A stretch of DNA of 64,000 nucleotides, from the NCBI GenBank assembly GCA_966212505.1, contig CBIHRS010000012.1, positions 70,037 through 134,036 of the forward strand, in the 5' to 3' direction. Source of the DNA: CAMLIZ01 sp966212505 (GTDB lineage Bacteria; Pseudomonadota; Gammaproteobacteria; Burkholderiales; Burkholderiaceae_C). The notes under the pieces are model-generated. The model did not search any database, was not told where the DNA came from, and saw nothing but the letters and a program-made list of their open reading frames with translations. The translations under genes and the position numbers were made by a program. Shown piece by piece: positions 23,751 to 33,169 of this stretch (the first letter of the stretch is position 1; every line of letters starts with the position of its first letter).

Positions 23751-23792
23751 CTCAAAAAAACCGGTCCTGTTACATCTCCGGCGGAACCGGTT
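23751..23792 (-). terminator. Terminator-like hairpin in the leader region upstream of pbpG
   Basis: AACCGGT (23759-23765) and ACCGGTT (23786-23792) are perfect complements around a 20-base loop. On the minus strand the stem is followed by seven T residues in a row. It lies about 85 bases upstream of pbpG and points toward it, with no minus-strand gene before it. It could therefore be a leader attenuator or the end of a small RNA. The stem is only seven base pairs. Confidence 0.45.
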
Positions 23793-23946
23793 CTTCTCGA
23801 GGTTTTTCTTGGCCGTCGAAGCCGGATTCATGGCCGTGGAGTCCACCCGCCGCAAGGTGTCGGGAAACCCCGCTGCTGCACGCCGCAACCGGACGCAGAC
23901 ACTGCGCCGCATTCATTCGAACGTCCAACCCTCAACGGAGGTGTTC

Positions 23947-24828
23947 ATGCGGATCCGGTCGACCCTGAAGTGGGCAGCACTCGCTGCCGCAGCCGTGGCA
24001 GCCAGCTCGTACGCCACCAACTACTCCCTCTGGATCAACGGCCGCACCGGCGGCGGCCAGCTGGGCAACTACGCCGACTTCACGTACTGGGGGCCTTCGT
24101 CGGCCAACGCGGGCGTGAACAAGAAGTCGGTCAACTGGGACGGCTACAACCACATCTCCGACCAGAACTACCTCGTGCGCAATGCGCTCGACTGCTACTG
24201 CACCGGCAACAACTGGTGCTACATCGCCGTGCACAGCGCCGGCGACCTGATGATCGGCTACACGCTGGCCATGTATGGCGGCTCGGCGCGCTACAAGAAG
24301 ACGCCCTCGCCCAACGCCTCGGGCCAGTGCACCAACAGCGACGGCACCACGCAGACCGGCTGGAACATCAAGTGGGTCGACGTGGCGGCCGGTGCCGGCG
24401 GCGGCTCGGAGTTGTCGGACTACGGCGACTGGGCCGTGTCCGAACCGCTGGTGTCCGACCTGAAGACCAGCACCGCCCGCGCGATGTACGACCACAACAA
24501 CACCCGCGGCAAGGTGTTCTACATGTATGCCGGCGCCAAGGGCACGCTGTATTCCGGCATCCTGCCGGGCCAGGACGACGAGGCGGTGGCTTACCACTCG
24601 AGCGGCGGCGTCTCCGGCAGCTCGGGCGGCTCGTACTGCAACCCCTCCGACTGGTTCTGCAACGACCTCACGCTGGGCACCGGCGCCAACGAGGGCGGCC
24701 GTGCGAAGTGGACCAACCATTCGGTGGTGTTCCGCGACGACAGCGAGTCGTACAACCACTACACCAACGGCAACTGGGGCGGCGTGGTCTCGCGCGTGCG
24801 GGCCGACATGGAGCTGAACGCGCAATAG
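23947..24828 (+). CDS. Secreted Cys-rich hydrolase-like protein with a VHSAG motif
   Basis: The 293-residue product has a good ribosome site (GGAGG five bases before the ATG) and a signal peptide (to about residue 23, SSYA). The mature protein is rich in Gly, Ser, Asn, Trp and Tyr and has several Cys (CYCTGNNWC, YCNPSDWFC), suggesting disulfides outside the cytoplasm. VHSAGDLMIGYTLAMYG (near residues 95-111) resembles the nucleophile elbow of alpha/beta hydrolases, with Ser97. The usual GHSxG glycine is replaced by Val. Function is unproven. The next gene starts 10 bases later and is exported too. Confidence 0.65.
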   Translation: MRIRSTLKWAALAAAAVAASSYATNYSLWINGRTGGGQLGNYADFTYWGPSSANAGVNKKSVNWDGYNHISDQNYLVRNALDCYCTGNNWCYIAVHSAGDLMIGYTLAMYGGSARYKKTPSPNASGQCTNSDGTTQTGWNIKWVDVAAGAGGGSELSDYGDWAVSEPLVSDLKTSTARAMYDHNNTRGKVFYMYAGAKGTLYSGILPGQDDEAVAYHSSGGVSGSSGGSYCNPSDWFCNDLTLGTGANEGGRAKWTNHSVVFRDDSESYNHYTNGNWGGVVSRVRADMELNAQ

Positions 24829-24838
24829 CCGGCGAGCG

Positions 24839-26074
24839 ATGGAGCAGCGCCCGCGCCGTCAATGGTTATGGTGGCTGACGCCTGCCGCCGCGGTCGGCAT
24901 CGCCTGGCTCGCGTGGACCTTCGCCGAGGAGCCGCGCGCCGCGACGGCGCCTTCGGCCACCACCTCGGCTGCAACGCCCTCGGCCAGCGCGCTCAAGACG
25001 TCGGCGCAGGCGGCACCGGCAGCAAGCAGCGTGCCCTTCACCGCCGCTGGCGCACGCGCCCGGCAGGAGCAGTTGGCGATGTGGCAGCAGCGCCTCGAAC
25101 GCGCGCAGACTGCGCTCGAGGCCTACCGCAGCGCGACGCGCTACCCGCACGAATCGCGCCCCGCGGGCGAGCATCCCGACCAGATGCAGCCGAACCAGCC
25201 GGTCGCCGAGGACCATGCCTTCCGCATGCCCGGCAGCACCGGCCGCGCCGATGGCCTGCACCTGCAGACCACGCAGGAACGCGTGTTCGTGCAGGGCAGC
25301 GAGAGCGTGCGCTTCACGGTGAGCCTGCGCGACAACGACGGCAAGGCGCTGCCGCTGCGCATCGTGCGCGCTGCCGCGCGCGAGGTGCCGCCAGTCAACA
25401 CCGCCTCGCTGTACCCCGAGCTGCCGCTCGAGTTCAACGACGAGGGCAATGCCGGCGACACCACGGCCGCCGACGGCATCTACTCGGTGCAGCTGCAGCC
25501 GGCCACGCAAGGCTTCGCCGGCCTGCTCGGCCAGATCCGCGTGCAGGTGTTCATGCAATACCGCGACCTGCAGGGCTTCACCTACTTCGACATCGTCTAC
25601 TCCGGCGATACGCCCGCCACCTGGCAGGGCGGCCCGCGCGAGGCGCTGGAAGACGGCTCGCTCAACTTCTACCTGAAGGCCGACGTTCGCGAGCCCGGCC
25701 GCTACGTGGTCACCGGCCGCGTCGACGATGCCAACGGAAAGCCGTTTGCACTGCTGACCTTCAACGAGGAACTGGCCGCCGGGCCGCAGCAGATCAGGCT
25801 CACGCTGTTCGGCAAGCTGGTGCGCGACGGCAAGCCGGCATTCCCGCTGGTGCTGCGCGATGTCGACGGCTTCCTGCTGCGTGCCGATGCCTACCCCGAC
25901 CGCAAGCTGATGCCACGACTGCCGGGCAAGCTGCTCGCCAGCAAGACCTATCCACTGGCCAGCTTTGCCGATGCGGAGTGGAGCAGCGAGGAGCGCAACC
26001 GCTACCTCGGCGAGCTGGGCCGCGACGTGACACAGGCACAGGCCCGCATCGACGAACTGAGCCCCGGCCACTGA
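24839..26074 (+). CDS. Choice-of-anchor X-like extracytoplasmic protein
   Basis: The 411-residue product has an N-terminal membrane anchor (about residues 9-28, WLWWLTPAAAVGIAWLAWTF). An Ala/Ser/Thr-rich linker and a coiled-coil-like stretch (residues 75-100) follow. The beta-rich region contains VRFTVSLRDNDGKALPLRIV and EFNDEGNAGDTTAADGIYSVQL, the D-G-x-x-GDxxAxDGxYSxxL pattern of choice-of-anchor X domains, followed by FTYFDIVYSGDTPATW. It lies 10 bases after the secreted hydrolase-like gene and may act with it at the cell surface. No catalytic site is evident. Confidence 0.72.
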   Translation: MEQRPRRQWLWWLTPAAAVGIAWLAWTFAEEPRAATAPSATTSAATPSASALKTSAQAAPAASSVPFTAAGARARQEQLAMWQQRLERAQTALEAYRSATRYPHESRPAGEHPDQMQPNQPVAEDHAFRMPGSTGRADGLHLQTTQERVFVQGSESVRFTVSLRDNDGKALPLRIVRAAAREVPPVNTASLYPELPLEFNDEGNAGDTTAADGIYSVQLQPATQGFAGLLGQIRVQVFMQYRDLQGFTYFDIVYSGDTPATWQGGPREALEDGSLNFYLKADVREPGRYVVTGRVDDANGKPFALLTFNEELAAGPQQIRLTLFGKLVRDGKPAFPLVLRDVDGFLLRADAYPDRKLMPRLPGKLLASKTYPLASFADAEWSSEERNRYLGELGRDVTQAQARIDELSPGH

Positions 26075-26205
26075 AGCACGCGGCGTCGCGCTGCTGTGCA
26101 CTTCGACCACTTACCTTGTGGCGTTGACGCCGGCCCGGCGGGCTTCCTAGAGTCTCCCGGTCCGCCCTTTCGAGGCGGCCTCGAACATCCAACAGGGAGC
26201 CTCTC

Positions 26206-28176
26206 TTGAACATCCTTCGACCCTTGCCGGTCGCGGCTGCGGCCGCGCTCACGCTGGCCGGCGCCTGCGCCGTCGCCGGTGTCCCCTACCCCACTGCCAA
26301 GACCCCGCGCGGCCAGGATGCCGGTCCGATGGCCGCGCACGTCGGCGAACGGCCCACCACCGTGACGGTGGCGCTGAAGCTGCGCGACGTGGACGCGGCC
26401 GAGAGCCTGCTCGCTGCCATCCACGATCCGCGCAGCGCCAGCTATCGCAAGTTCCTCACGCCCGAGCAGTTCCGCGAGCGCTTCGCGCCGACGCCGGCCG
26501 AGGTCGAGCGCGTGAGCAACAGCCTGCGCCGCCGCGGCCTCGCAGTGGAACGCGCCACCACGACGACGCTGCATGTCACCGGCACGCCGTCGGCGCTGGA
26601 GCAGGCCTTCAGCACGCAGTTGCACACCTTCGAGGTGCCGGCGCATGACCGGCATGCCGGCTATGCCTTCCACGCGCCCACCAGCGCGCCGCAGATGCCG
26701 GAGGAGACCGCGACGCTGGTGCACGGCGTGCTGGGCCTCAACGGCCGGCCGCATTACCACCCCAACTTCCGCCGCACGCCGGCCAAGCTGGGCCGCGTGC
26801 GCATCGATGCCGCCGCATCGCCGGCCGCCGCGGGCGGCAACACGCCGGGCAGCTGGACGGTGACCGACTTCGCGCGCTACTACGGCGTGACGCCGCTCTA
26901 TCACCAGGGCCTGCAGGGCCATGGCCGCACGATGGGCATCGTCACGCTGGCGAGCTTCACGCCGTCGGATGCCTTCGCCTACTGGCAGGCCGTGGGTCTG
27001 CAGACCGACCCCAAGCGGCTGAGCATCGTCGACATCGACGGCGGCCCCGGCGCGCCGAGCGACGACTCGGGCTCCGGCGAGACCGCGCTCGACGTCGAGC
27101 AGGCCGGCGGCGTGGCACCGGCCGCGAAGATCATCGTCTACCAGGCGCCCAACACCAACCAGGGCTTCGTCGACGCCTTCGCCGCGGCCATCGACAGCAA
27201 CCGCGCCGAGACCCTCTCGGTGAGCTGGGGCTCGTGGGAATGGTTCAACACCGCCGAGAACGGCCCGGTGGCCGATCCCTTCACCGGTGAAACCGTGAGC
27301 GGCCTGCGCGCGATGCATGAGCTCTTCCTGCAGGCCGCGCTGCAGGGCCAGACGCTGATCGCCGCCTCGGGCGACTCAGGCGCCTACGACGTCAACGGCT
27401 CGCAGGACGGCAACGGCGTGCCGATCCTGCCGCCCTACTACAGCCTCGCGCTCAGCGTCGACAGCCCGGCGAGCGATCCCTTCATCACCGCGGCCGGCGG
27501 CACCACGCTGGCGGGCAAGCAGACCTTCACGCTGAGCGACGGCAGGCCTTTCGTCGTCGACGTGAAGGAAGAGCGCGCCTGGGGCTGGGACTACCTCGAC
27601 CCGCTGTGCCAAGCGCTGGGGCTGACGCCGATCGACTGCGGCATCTTCCCGGTGGGCAGCGGTGGTGGCGTGAGCGTGATGTTCCGCCAGCCGTTCTACC
27701 AATGGGGACTGCCGGGCGTGCACCGCAGCCAGCCGAAGCAGGCGCTGGTCGACTACACCGGCGGCACGCCGCAGACGGTGTATGCGCTGCCGGCTCACTT
27801 CGCGGGCCGCAACCTGCCCGACATCTCGATGAACGCCGACCCCGACACCGGCTACACGGTCTACTACACCTCCGACCGCAACGGCTTCACGATCGAGACC
27901 TTCGATGGCGGCACCAGCTTCGTCTCGCCACAGCTCAACGGCGTGGCCGCGCTGCTCGGCGAATCGCTGCACGGGCGCCTGGGGCTGCTGAACGTGCCGC
28001 TGTACTTCGTGGCGCGCACCGGCGGCTACCGCGGCCCCAACGCACCGCTGAACGCGATCACGCAGGGCCGCAATGAGTTCTACCGCGCCACCAAGGGCTA
28101 CAACCCCGCCACTGGCCTGGGCACGCTCAACGCCGCAGCGTTCGCGCGGGCGCTGAAGCAGCTCAGTACGAATTGA
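26206..28176 (+). CDS. S53 family serine-carboxyl peptidase (sedolisin/kumamolisin type)
   Basis: The 656-residue preproprotein has a signal peptide, then a pro-kumamolisin activation domain (about residues 45-185). The catalytic domain shows ETALDVE (E292, D296), the oxyanion Asp in AASGDSGA (D390) and the nucleophile Ser in FDGGTSFVSP (S571). The Ca-binding end region is expected near residues 620-645. These enzymes are secreted endopeptidases active at acidic pH. The start is TTG, with GGGAG eight bases upstream; no better ATG precedes the signal peptide. Its 3' end overlaps the convergent lipoprotein gene by 14 bases. Confidence 0.93.
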   Translation: MNILRPLPVAAAAALTLAGACAVAGVPYPTAKTPRGQDAGPMAAHVGERPTTVTVALKLRDVDAAESLLAAIHDPRSASYRKFLTPEQFRERFAPTPAEVERVSNSLRRRGLAVERATTTTLHVTGTPSALEQAFSTQLHTFEVPAHDRHAGYAFHAPTSAPQMPEETATLVHGVLGLNGRPHYHPNFRRTPAKLGRVRIDAAASPAAAGGNTPGSWTVTDFARYYGVTPLYHQGLQGHGRTMGIVTLASFTPSDAFAYWQAVGLQTDPKRLSIVDIDGGPGAPSDDSGSGETALDVEQAGGVAPAAKIIVYQAPNTNQGFVDAFAAAIDSNRAETLSVSWGSWEWFNTAENGPVADPFTGETVSGLRAMHELFLQAALQGQTLIAASGDSGAYDVNGSQDGNGVPILPPYYSLALSVDSPASDPFITAAGGTTLAGKQTFTLSDGRPFVVDVKEERAWGWDYLDPLCQALGLTPIDCGIFPVGSGGGVSVMFRQPFYQWGLPGVHRSQPKQALVDYTGGTPQTVYALPAHFAGRNLPDISMNADPDTGYTVYYTSDRNGFTIETFDGGTSFVSPQLNGVAALLGESLHGRLGLLNVPLYFVARTGGYRGPNAPLNAITQGRNEFYRATKGYNPATGLGTLNAAAFARALKQLSTN

Positions 28177-29218
28177 CCCGGGCACAGGCTCCCGGGCCGT
28201 TGAGGTCGATGCTCGACCTCACGCGCGAGAGCTTGTTGCCGTAGTCGGAGCTGAACTCGCCCAGCACGCCCTTCTCGGTGACCAGCAGGTCGAAGCCGCT
28301 GAACAGCGGCGCGCGGCCCACGATCACCGAGCTGGGCTGCTGCAGCGACTGCAGGCCCGAATACAGGCCCACGCGCCACGTCGGCATGCCGTTGGCGTCC
28401 ACCCCGTTGGGCGCCGCATAGACCAGCCGGCCGCCGAGGAAGTCATTGATGATCACGCCGCCGCAATAGGGCTGGATGTCGTCGAGCACCGTGGTGCCCT
28501 GGTACACCAGCACCTCGTTCTTCACCGCGTTGCCGCTGGGCGAGACGATGGTGGGCGGCACGTTGCCCGCTCCATCGAACTGGAAGCGCTTGACGAAATA
28601 CACGTCGCTGACGAAGAGCTCGTTGCCCTTCACCCGCACACCGTTCGGATGGTGGATGCCATAGGCCGCGCCGAGCCAGTTCTTGTCGAGCCATGCGATG
28701 CGCGGCACCGGTCCGGTGAAGTCGATGGCCACGCGTGCGACGGCCGCACTCGCGAAGAGGTTGTAGTCGGCGATCAGCAGCTGGCCGGAGGGCGTGACGG
28801 CCAGGCCGTTGGGGATCGCGAACTGGTCCATCGGATCGGGCGACGGCCGCTGCACCTGCACGAAATGCAGCGGCTGGCCCGCCTCGACCTTGGCCGCGAG
28901 CAGGTGGTTGTCGGGCGCACCCAGCAGGCCGTTCGGCCGCTGCTGGCAGGCGGTGAACACCCAGTCGCCGATCTGCGCCAGGCCCGTGAAGTTGCAGGTG
29001 CCGTTCACGTCGGCCACGGCGGCATCGGCCTGGTAGCCGGTGGCATTGCGCCGGATCTCGAACACGCCCGTGCCGCCGGTGACGATCAACCGGCCGTCGG
29101 GCGTGAAGAGCTGGTTCTCGGCATCGGGCAGCGTCACGAGCTTGTCCTTGTCGAGGCAGGCGGTCAGCAGCGGCGCCAGCATGCACGCGGCCAGCAGCCG
29201 CCAGGTCGGGAAAGCCAT
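28163..29218 (-). CDS. Beta-propeller lipoprotein (SMP-30/NHL-like)
   Basis: The 351-residue product has a lipobox (LLTAC, Cys at residue 21). The mature domain contains repeated PNGL/PNGV blades (FAIPNGLAVTPSGQLLIADYN, HHPNGVRVKGNELFVSDVY), typical of six-bladed SMP-30/gluconolactonase-like propellers. Anchoring to the envelope and no clear metal triad suggest a sensing or binding role rather than lactonase activity. It converges on the S53 peptidase. The 263 bases between it and the next gene (29219-29481) show nothing I can name. Confidence 0.72.
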   Translation of the reverse strand: MAFPTWRLLAACMLAPLLTACLDKDKLVTLPDAENQLFTPDGRLIVTGGTGVFEIRRNATGYQADAAVADVNGTCNFTGLAQIGDWVFTACQQRPNGLLGAPDNHLLAAKVEAGQPLHFVQVQRPSPDPMDQFAIPNGLAVTPSGQLLIADYNLFASAAVARVAIDFTGPVPRIAWLDKNWLGAAYGIHHPNGVRVKGNELFVSDVYFVKRFQFDGAGNVPPTIVSPSGNAVKNEVLVYQGTTVLDDIQPYCGGVIINDFLGGRLVYAAPNGVDANGMPTWRVGLYSGLQSLQQPSSVIVGRAPLFSGFDLLVTEKGVLGEFSSDYGNKLSRVRSSIDLNGPGACARVNSY

Positions 29219-29481
29219 CGTCGTCTCCGTGTCGGTGGATGTGGTGTTGTGGACTCAGGTGTAGCCGCTGTCGTCGCGGTGCAGCAATGGCCGCCCGGGC
29301 CAATCGAGGACCGCGGAGGCCGCCCTATCGATGGGGTCAGCCTCATTGGGCGTGACAAGCTGTTTCGAAACTGTCATCGCCCCGTCGCATTCGGGGGCTC
29401 GCCAAACCGGCCTCGCCGCGCTACCGTGCGCGGCAGCGGCCGGAGCCAGAGCCGCATGAGCGACAACGAGAGGGGACACCG

Positions 29482-30177
29482 ATGAGCTTTGCCGAACCGC
29501 CTGCGGGGCCGGCTGCAGTCGATGGCAGCGTGGCGCTGCGCGACTACTACGCGGCCCGTGCGCCGGAGTACGACCGCGTCTACGACAAGCCCGAGCGCCA
29601 GAGCGAGCTGCGCCTGATCGAGCGCTGGCTGCCCACCGCCTTTGCCGGCCGGCACGTGCTCGAGGTCGCGGCCGGCACCGGTTACTGGACGCGCTTCATC
29701 GCACCGCAGGCCGCCACGCTGCTGGCCACCGATGCCGCGCCTCAGACGCTGGAGATCGCGCGCAGCCGCGTACGCGGCGGCAAGGTGAGCTATGCGGTGG
29801 CCGATGCCTATGCGCTGCCGGCCGAACTGGGCCAGTTCGATGCCGCGTTCGCCGGCTTCTGGCTCTCGCACGTGCCGCGGCGCGACATCGGCCGCTTCCT
29901 GCAGAGCCTGCATGCCCGGCTGAAGCCAGGCGCCAAGGTGCTCCTGCTCGACAACCGCTACGTCGAAGGCAGCAACCTGCCGATCAGCGAGCGCGATGCC
30001 GAAGGCAACACCTACCAGACGCGGCGGCTGCAGAACGGCAGCACGCACCGCGTGATGAAGAACTTCTTCGGCGAGGACGAGCTGCTCGCGACGATCCGCG
30101 GTGTGGGCTGCCGCGCGGTCTATCACCAGTGGATCCACTACTGGGCCCTGGCCTACGAGGTGGCGGGCGGCGAATAG
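29482..30177 (+). CDS. Class I SAM-dependent methyltransferase
   Basis: The 231-residue product contains motif I VLEVAAGTGYWT (near residues 55-66). The acidic ribose-binding residue is in LLATDAAPQ. It also has AFAGFWLSHVPR and LKPGAKVLLLDNRYVEG, the usual UbiE/Methyltransf_25 order. The N-terminal DYYAARAPEYDRVYD is common to this class. The substrate is unknown. It stands alone, with a good ATG four bases after GAGAGGGGACACCG. Confidence 0.9.
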   Translation: MSFAEPPAGPAAVDGSVALRDYYAARAPEYDRVYDKPERQSELRLIERWLPTAFAGRHVLEVAAGTGYWTRFIAPQAATLLATDAAPQTLEIARSRVRGGKVSYAVADAYALPAELGQFDAAFAGFWLSHVPRRDIGRFLQSLHARLKPGAKVLLLDNRYVEGSNLPISERDAEGNTYQTRRLQNGSTHRVMKNFFGEDELLATIRGVGCRAVYHQWIHYWALAYEVAGGE

Positions 30178-30252
30178 CGGCGCAGGCAGCGGGCGGCGCG
30201 CCGCCATAATCCCTCGCGACACCGATCCAGAAGTCGCGAGGGAGTTGCCGAG

Positions 30253-30981
30253 ATGGGGCTGTTGCTGTTGTCGCTGGTGCTCACGCTGGGCACCCAGGTG
30301 TGGCTGGCGCTGTACGTCAAGCGCATCGATGTGCGCTGGGCCTGGGCCACGCTGTTCCTCGGCCCCTTCGGCGCGGCCTATCCCGCGCTGGAGAACCGCT
30401 ACAACCCCGAGCTCAAGGTCACCGTCCCGTTCCTCGTCAACGCGGCCTGCACGCTGCTGCTGGTCTACAGCGGCTGGCATTTCGCGCAGCAGCTGGCTGC
30501 GGATGCCCAGCGCCGCGCCGCGCTCGAGCGGCTGAACGCACCTCAGGCGGTGGCCGAGGCCGAGGCGGCCCCCGCATCCGCGCCTGCCGTGGCAGCTGAT
30601 GCAGCGTCGGCCGCCGCCTCGGCGCCTGTTGCCGCGTTGAGCGGCCCGTTCCAGTCGTTCTCGGATGCGCTGCACGGCGCCAGCGTCACCCACACGGCCA
30701 GGCCGCTGGCCGAAGCGCCCCGCGGCGCCGACGAGGCAGTGGAGTTCCTCGTGTCGTCGACCACCGAAGGCCAGGCCACCGACGAATTCACCGCCACGGT
30801 ACTGCGCTGCAAGCTGGTGGGCACCTGCCGCAAGCTGGCCAATGCGTACATGGTCAGCAAGCAACGCCCGCGCGTGGTGCAGAACGGGCCGATGGTGCTG
30901 ATCATCCCCTACGAGGCCACGACCAACAGCAACAGCATGCAGGGCACGATGGCGGTGGTGTTCAAGCGGATGGTGTTCTGA
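30253..30981 (+). CDS. Hypothetical membrane protein with Ala-rich linker
   Basis: The 242-residue product begins with a hydrophobic helix (residues 2-20). Two further short hydrophobic segments (about 30-45 and 56-75) follow, then a charged helix and an Ala/Pro-rich linker (residues 95-130). A small C-terminal domain contains EFLVSSTTEGQATDEFTATVLRCKLVGTCRKL. No family is recognised. It is followed directly by a dispersed G/C-rich repeat that probably ends the transcript. Confidence 0.6.
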   Translation: MGLLLLSLVLTLGTQVWLALYVKRIDVRWAWATLFLGPFGAAYPALENRYNPELKVTVPFLVNAACTLLLVYSGWHFAQQLAADAQRRAALERLNAPQAVAEAEAAPASAPAVAADAASAAASAPVAALSGPFQSFSDALHGASVTHTARPLAEAPRGADEAVEFLVSSTTEGQATDEFTATVLRCKLVGTCRKLANAYMVSKQRPRVVQNGPMVLIIPYEATTNSNSMQGTMAVVFKRMVF

Positions 30982-31067
30982 GATGTCCGCCCCCACGTCG
31001 CTTCGCTTCTGCCCCCCGAGGGGGCGCTCAGCCGCCTTGGGGCGGCCCGGCGCCGGCTGAGGCCCGC
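30980..31067 (+). repeat. Dispersed double-stem intergenic repeat, copy A
   Basis: Starts at the stop codon of the preceding gene and matches bases 47958-48044 closely over its length. It contains GCCCCC-CGA-GGGGGC and GCCGCC-TTGG-GGCGGC, two consecutive stem-loops. It may act as a transcription terminator or mRNA-stabilising element. No protein is encoded. Confidence 0.75.
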
Positions 31068-31145
31068 ATGTCGACATGACCATTCCTTCGTAGTCAAATC
31101 GCCGCGGCGCGCCTATGGTGCGACCCCACCACGAGGAACCTGTAC

Positions 31146-32183
31146 ATGACCCTGCATTCGTTCAAGGCGGCCGGCCTGCTGGCCGCGGCCGTTGCCCTCG
31201 GCGCCCATGCGCCCGCCGCCATGGCCGGGAAGACGCTCGATGCGATCAAGGCCCGCGGCAGCCTGCAGTGCGGCGTGAGCACCGGCGTGGCCGGCTTCTC
31301 GGCGCCCGACGCACAGGGCAACTGGAGCGGGCTCGATGCCGACACCTGCCGCGCGCTGGCCGCGGCCGTGCTGGGCGATCCGAAGAAGGTCAACTTCGTG
31401 CCGCTCAACGCTCAGCAGCGCTTCGCCGCGCTGCAGTCGGGCGAGGTCGACCTGCTCGCCCGCAACACCACCTGGACGCTGACGCGCGACGCATCGCTCG
31501 GCTTCCACTTCACCGCCATCACCTACTACGACGGCCAGGGCTTCCTGGTGCCCAAGAAGCTCAAGATCACCAGCGCCAAGCAGCTGAAGAACGCCGAGGT
31601 CTGCGTGCAGTCGGGCACCACCAACGAGAAGAACCTCGCCGACTTCGCGCGCGCCAACAACATCAAGATCAAGCCGGTGGTGTTCGAGGCCTTCGAGGCG
31701 TCGTTCAAGGCCTTCTTCGCCGGCCGCTGCCAGGCCTACACCACCGACGTGTCGGGCCTCGCCGGCCTGCGCAACAAGGAAGCCAAGAACCCTGACGACT
31801 ACGTGATCCTGCCCGACCTGATCTCCAAGGAACCGCTGGGTCCGCTGGTGCGCCGCGGCGACGACGAATGGTTCGCCGACGTCAAGTGGGTGATCTATGC
31901 GCTGATCGAGGCCGAGGAGAACGGCATCACGCAGGCCAACGTCGACGAGCTCAAGGCCAACAGCAAGGATCCGGTGGTCCAGCGCATCCTCGGCACCTCC
32001 GAAGACACCGGCAAGCTGCTCGGCCTCGACAAGGACTGGGCCTACCGCGCGATCAAGGCCGCCGGCAACTATGGCGAGATCTTCAACCGCAACGTCGGAC
32101 CCAACTCGGTGCTGAAGCTGCCGCGCGGCGCCAACAACCTCTGGAACAAGGGCGGCCTCGTCTACGCACCTCCGGTGCGATGA
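31146..32183 (+). CDS. aapJ: Amino-acid ABC transporter substrate-binding protein (AapJ/BztA type)
   Basis: The 345-residue product has a signal peptide (to AMAG, about residue 28). It is followed by KTLDAIKARGSLQCGVSTGVAGFSAPDAQGNWSGLDADTCRALAAAV, the family-3 solute-binding pattern, and ATNTTWTLTRD-type residues (ARNTTWTLTRDASLGF) typical of the general L-amino-acid binding proteins. It captures polar amino acids in the periplasm. The stop overlaps the start of the first permease gene (ATGA). The operon lacks an ATPase gene in this window. Confidence 0.92.
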   Translation: MTLHSFKAAGLLAAAVALGAHAPAAMAGKTLDAIKARGSLQCGVSTGVAGFSAPDAQGNWSGLDADTCRALAAAVLGDPKKVNFVPLNAQQRFAALQSGEVDLLARNTTWTLTRDASLGFHFTAITYYDGQGFLVPKKLKITSAKQLKNAEVCVQSGTTNEKNLADFARANNIKIKPVVFEAFEASFKAFFAGRCQAYTTDVSGLAGLRNKEAKNPDDYVILPDLISKEPLGPLVRRGDDEWFADVKWVIYALIEAEENGITQANVDELKANSKDPVVQRILGTSEDTGKLLGLDKDWAYRAIKAAGNYGEIFNRNVGPNSVLKLPRGANNLWNKGGLVYAPPVR

Positions 32184-33169
32184 GCATCCGTGGCCGGCGC
32201 ATCGTCGGCCTGCTGATCCAGGCCGCGCTGCTCGTGGCGCTGGCCGCGCTGCTGGGCTGGGCGGTGCACAACGCGCTCGCCCAACTGCGCGCCCGCGGCA
32301 TCCAGGCGGGCTTCGACTTCCTGCTGCAGCCCGCCGGCTTCGAGATCGGCGAGAGCCCCTTCGCCTACGACTCGTCGCAGCCGTTCTGGCGCGCCTTCGC
32401 GGTCGGCGTGAGCAACACCGTGCGCGTGGCGCTGCCCGCGCTGGTGCTGGCCACGCTGCTGGGGCTGCTGGTCGGCATCGGCCGCCTCTCCACGCATGCG
32501 CTGCTGCGCGGCCTGGCCACCACCTACGTGGAGACGCTGCGCAATGTGCCGCTGCTGGTGCAGCTGTTCATGTGGTACTTCGCGCTCAGCGAGCTGCTGC
32601 CCGCGGCCGATGCGGCACTGACGCTGCTGCCCGGCGTGTACGTCAGCAAGAGCGGGCTGTCGTTTCCCTGGCCGGTGTGGACCGAAGGCGCGTGGTGGCC
32701 CAGCGGATGGGAGTGGCCTGAGGTCGGCGGCTTCAACGTCTCGGGCGGCGCCGCGGTGACGCCGGAGTTCCTGGCGGTGCTGCTGGCGCTGGGCACCTAC
32801 ACCGCGGCCTTCATCGCGGAGACGGTGCGTGCGGGCATCCAGTCTGTCTCGGCGGGCCAGCGTCAGGCGGCGCAGTCGCTCGGGCTCACCGGCGGGCAGC
32901 AGCTGCGGCTGGTGGTGCTGCCGCAGGCCTTGCGCGTGATCGTGCCCAACACCACCAACCAGTACCTCAACCTGGTGAAGAACTCGTCGCTCGCGGTGGC
33001 CATCGGCTACCCCGACCTGGTGTCGGTGACCAACACCGCGCTCAACCAGACCGGGCGCGCCTTCGAATGCATCGCGGTGATGATGTCGGTGTACCTGCTG
33101 CTCTCGCTGCTCACCTCGGCGCTGATGAACCGCTACAACGCCCGCGTGGCGCTGCGGGGCTGGGCATGA
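32180..33169 (+). CDS. aapQ: Amino-acid ABC transporter permease (AapQ/BztB type)
   Basis: The 329-residue product has the His/Glu/Gln/Arg/opine permease fold. The EAA-loop equivalent is AAQSLGLTGGQQLRLVVLPQALRVIVPNTTNQYLNLVKNSSLAVAIGYPDL. A large periplasmic insertion lies between the first helices, and LRNVPLLVQLFMWYF is characteristic. It pairs with the next permease to form the membrane channel. Its start and stop overlap the neighbouring genes by four bases each, so expression is coupled. Confidence 0.92.
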   Translation: MSIRGRRIVGLLIQAALLVALAALLGWAVHNALAQLRARGIQAGFDFLLQPAGFEIGESPFAYDSSQPFWRAFAVGVSNTVRVALPALVLATLLGLLVGIGRLSTHALLRGLATTYVETLRNVPLLVQLFMWYFALSELLPAADAALTLLPGVYVSKSGLSFPWPVWTEGAWWPSGWEWPEVGGFNVSGGAAVTPEFLAVLLALGTYTAAFIAETVRAGIQSVSAGQRQAAQSLGLTGGQQLRLVVLPQALRVIVPNTTNQYLNLVKNSSLAVAIGYPDLVSVTNTALNQTGRAFECIAVMMSVYLLLSLLTSALMNRYNARVALRGWA

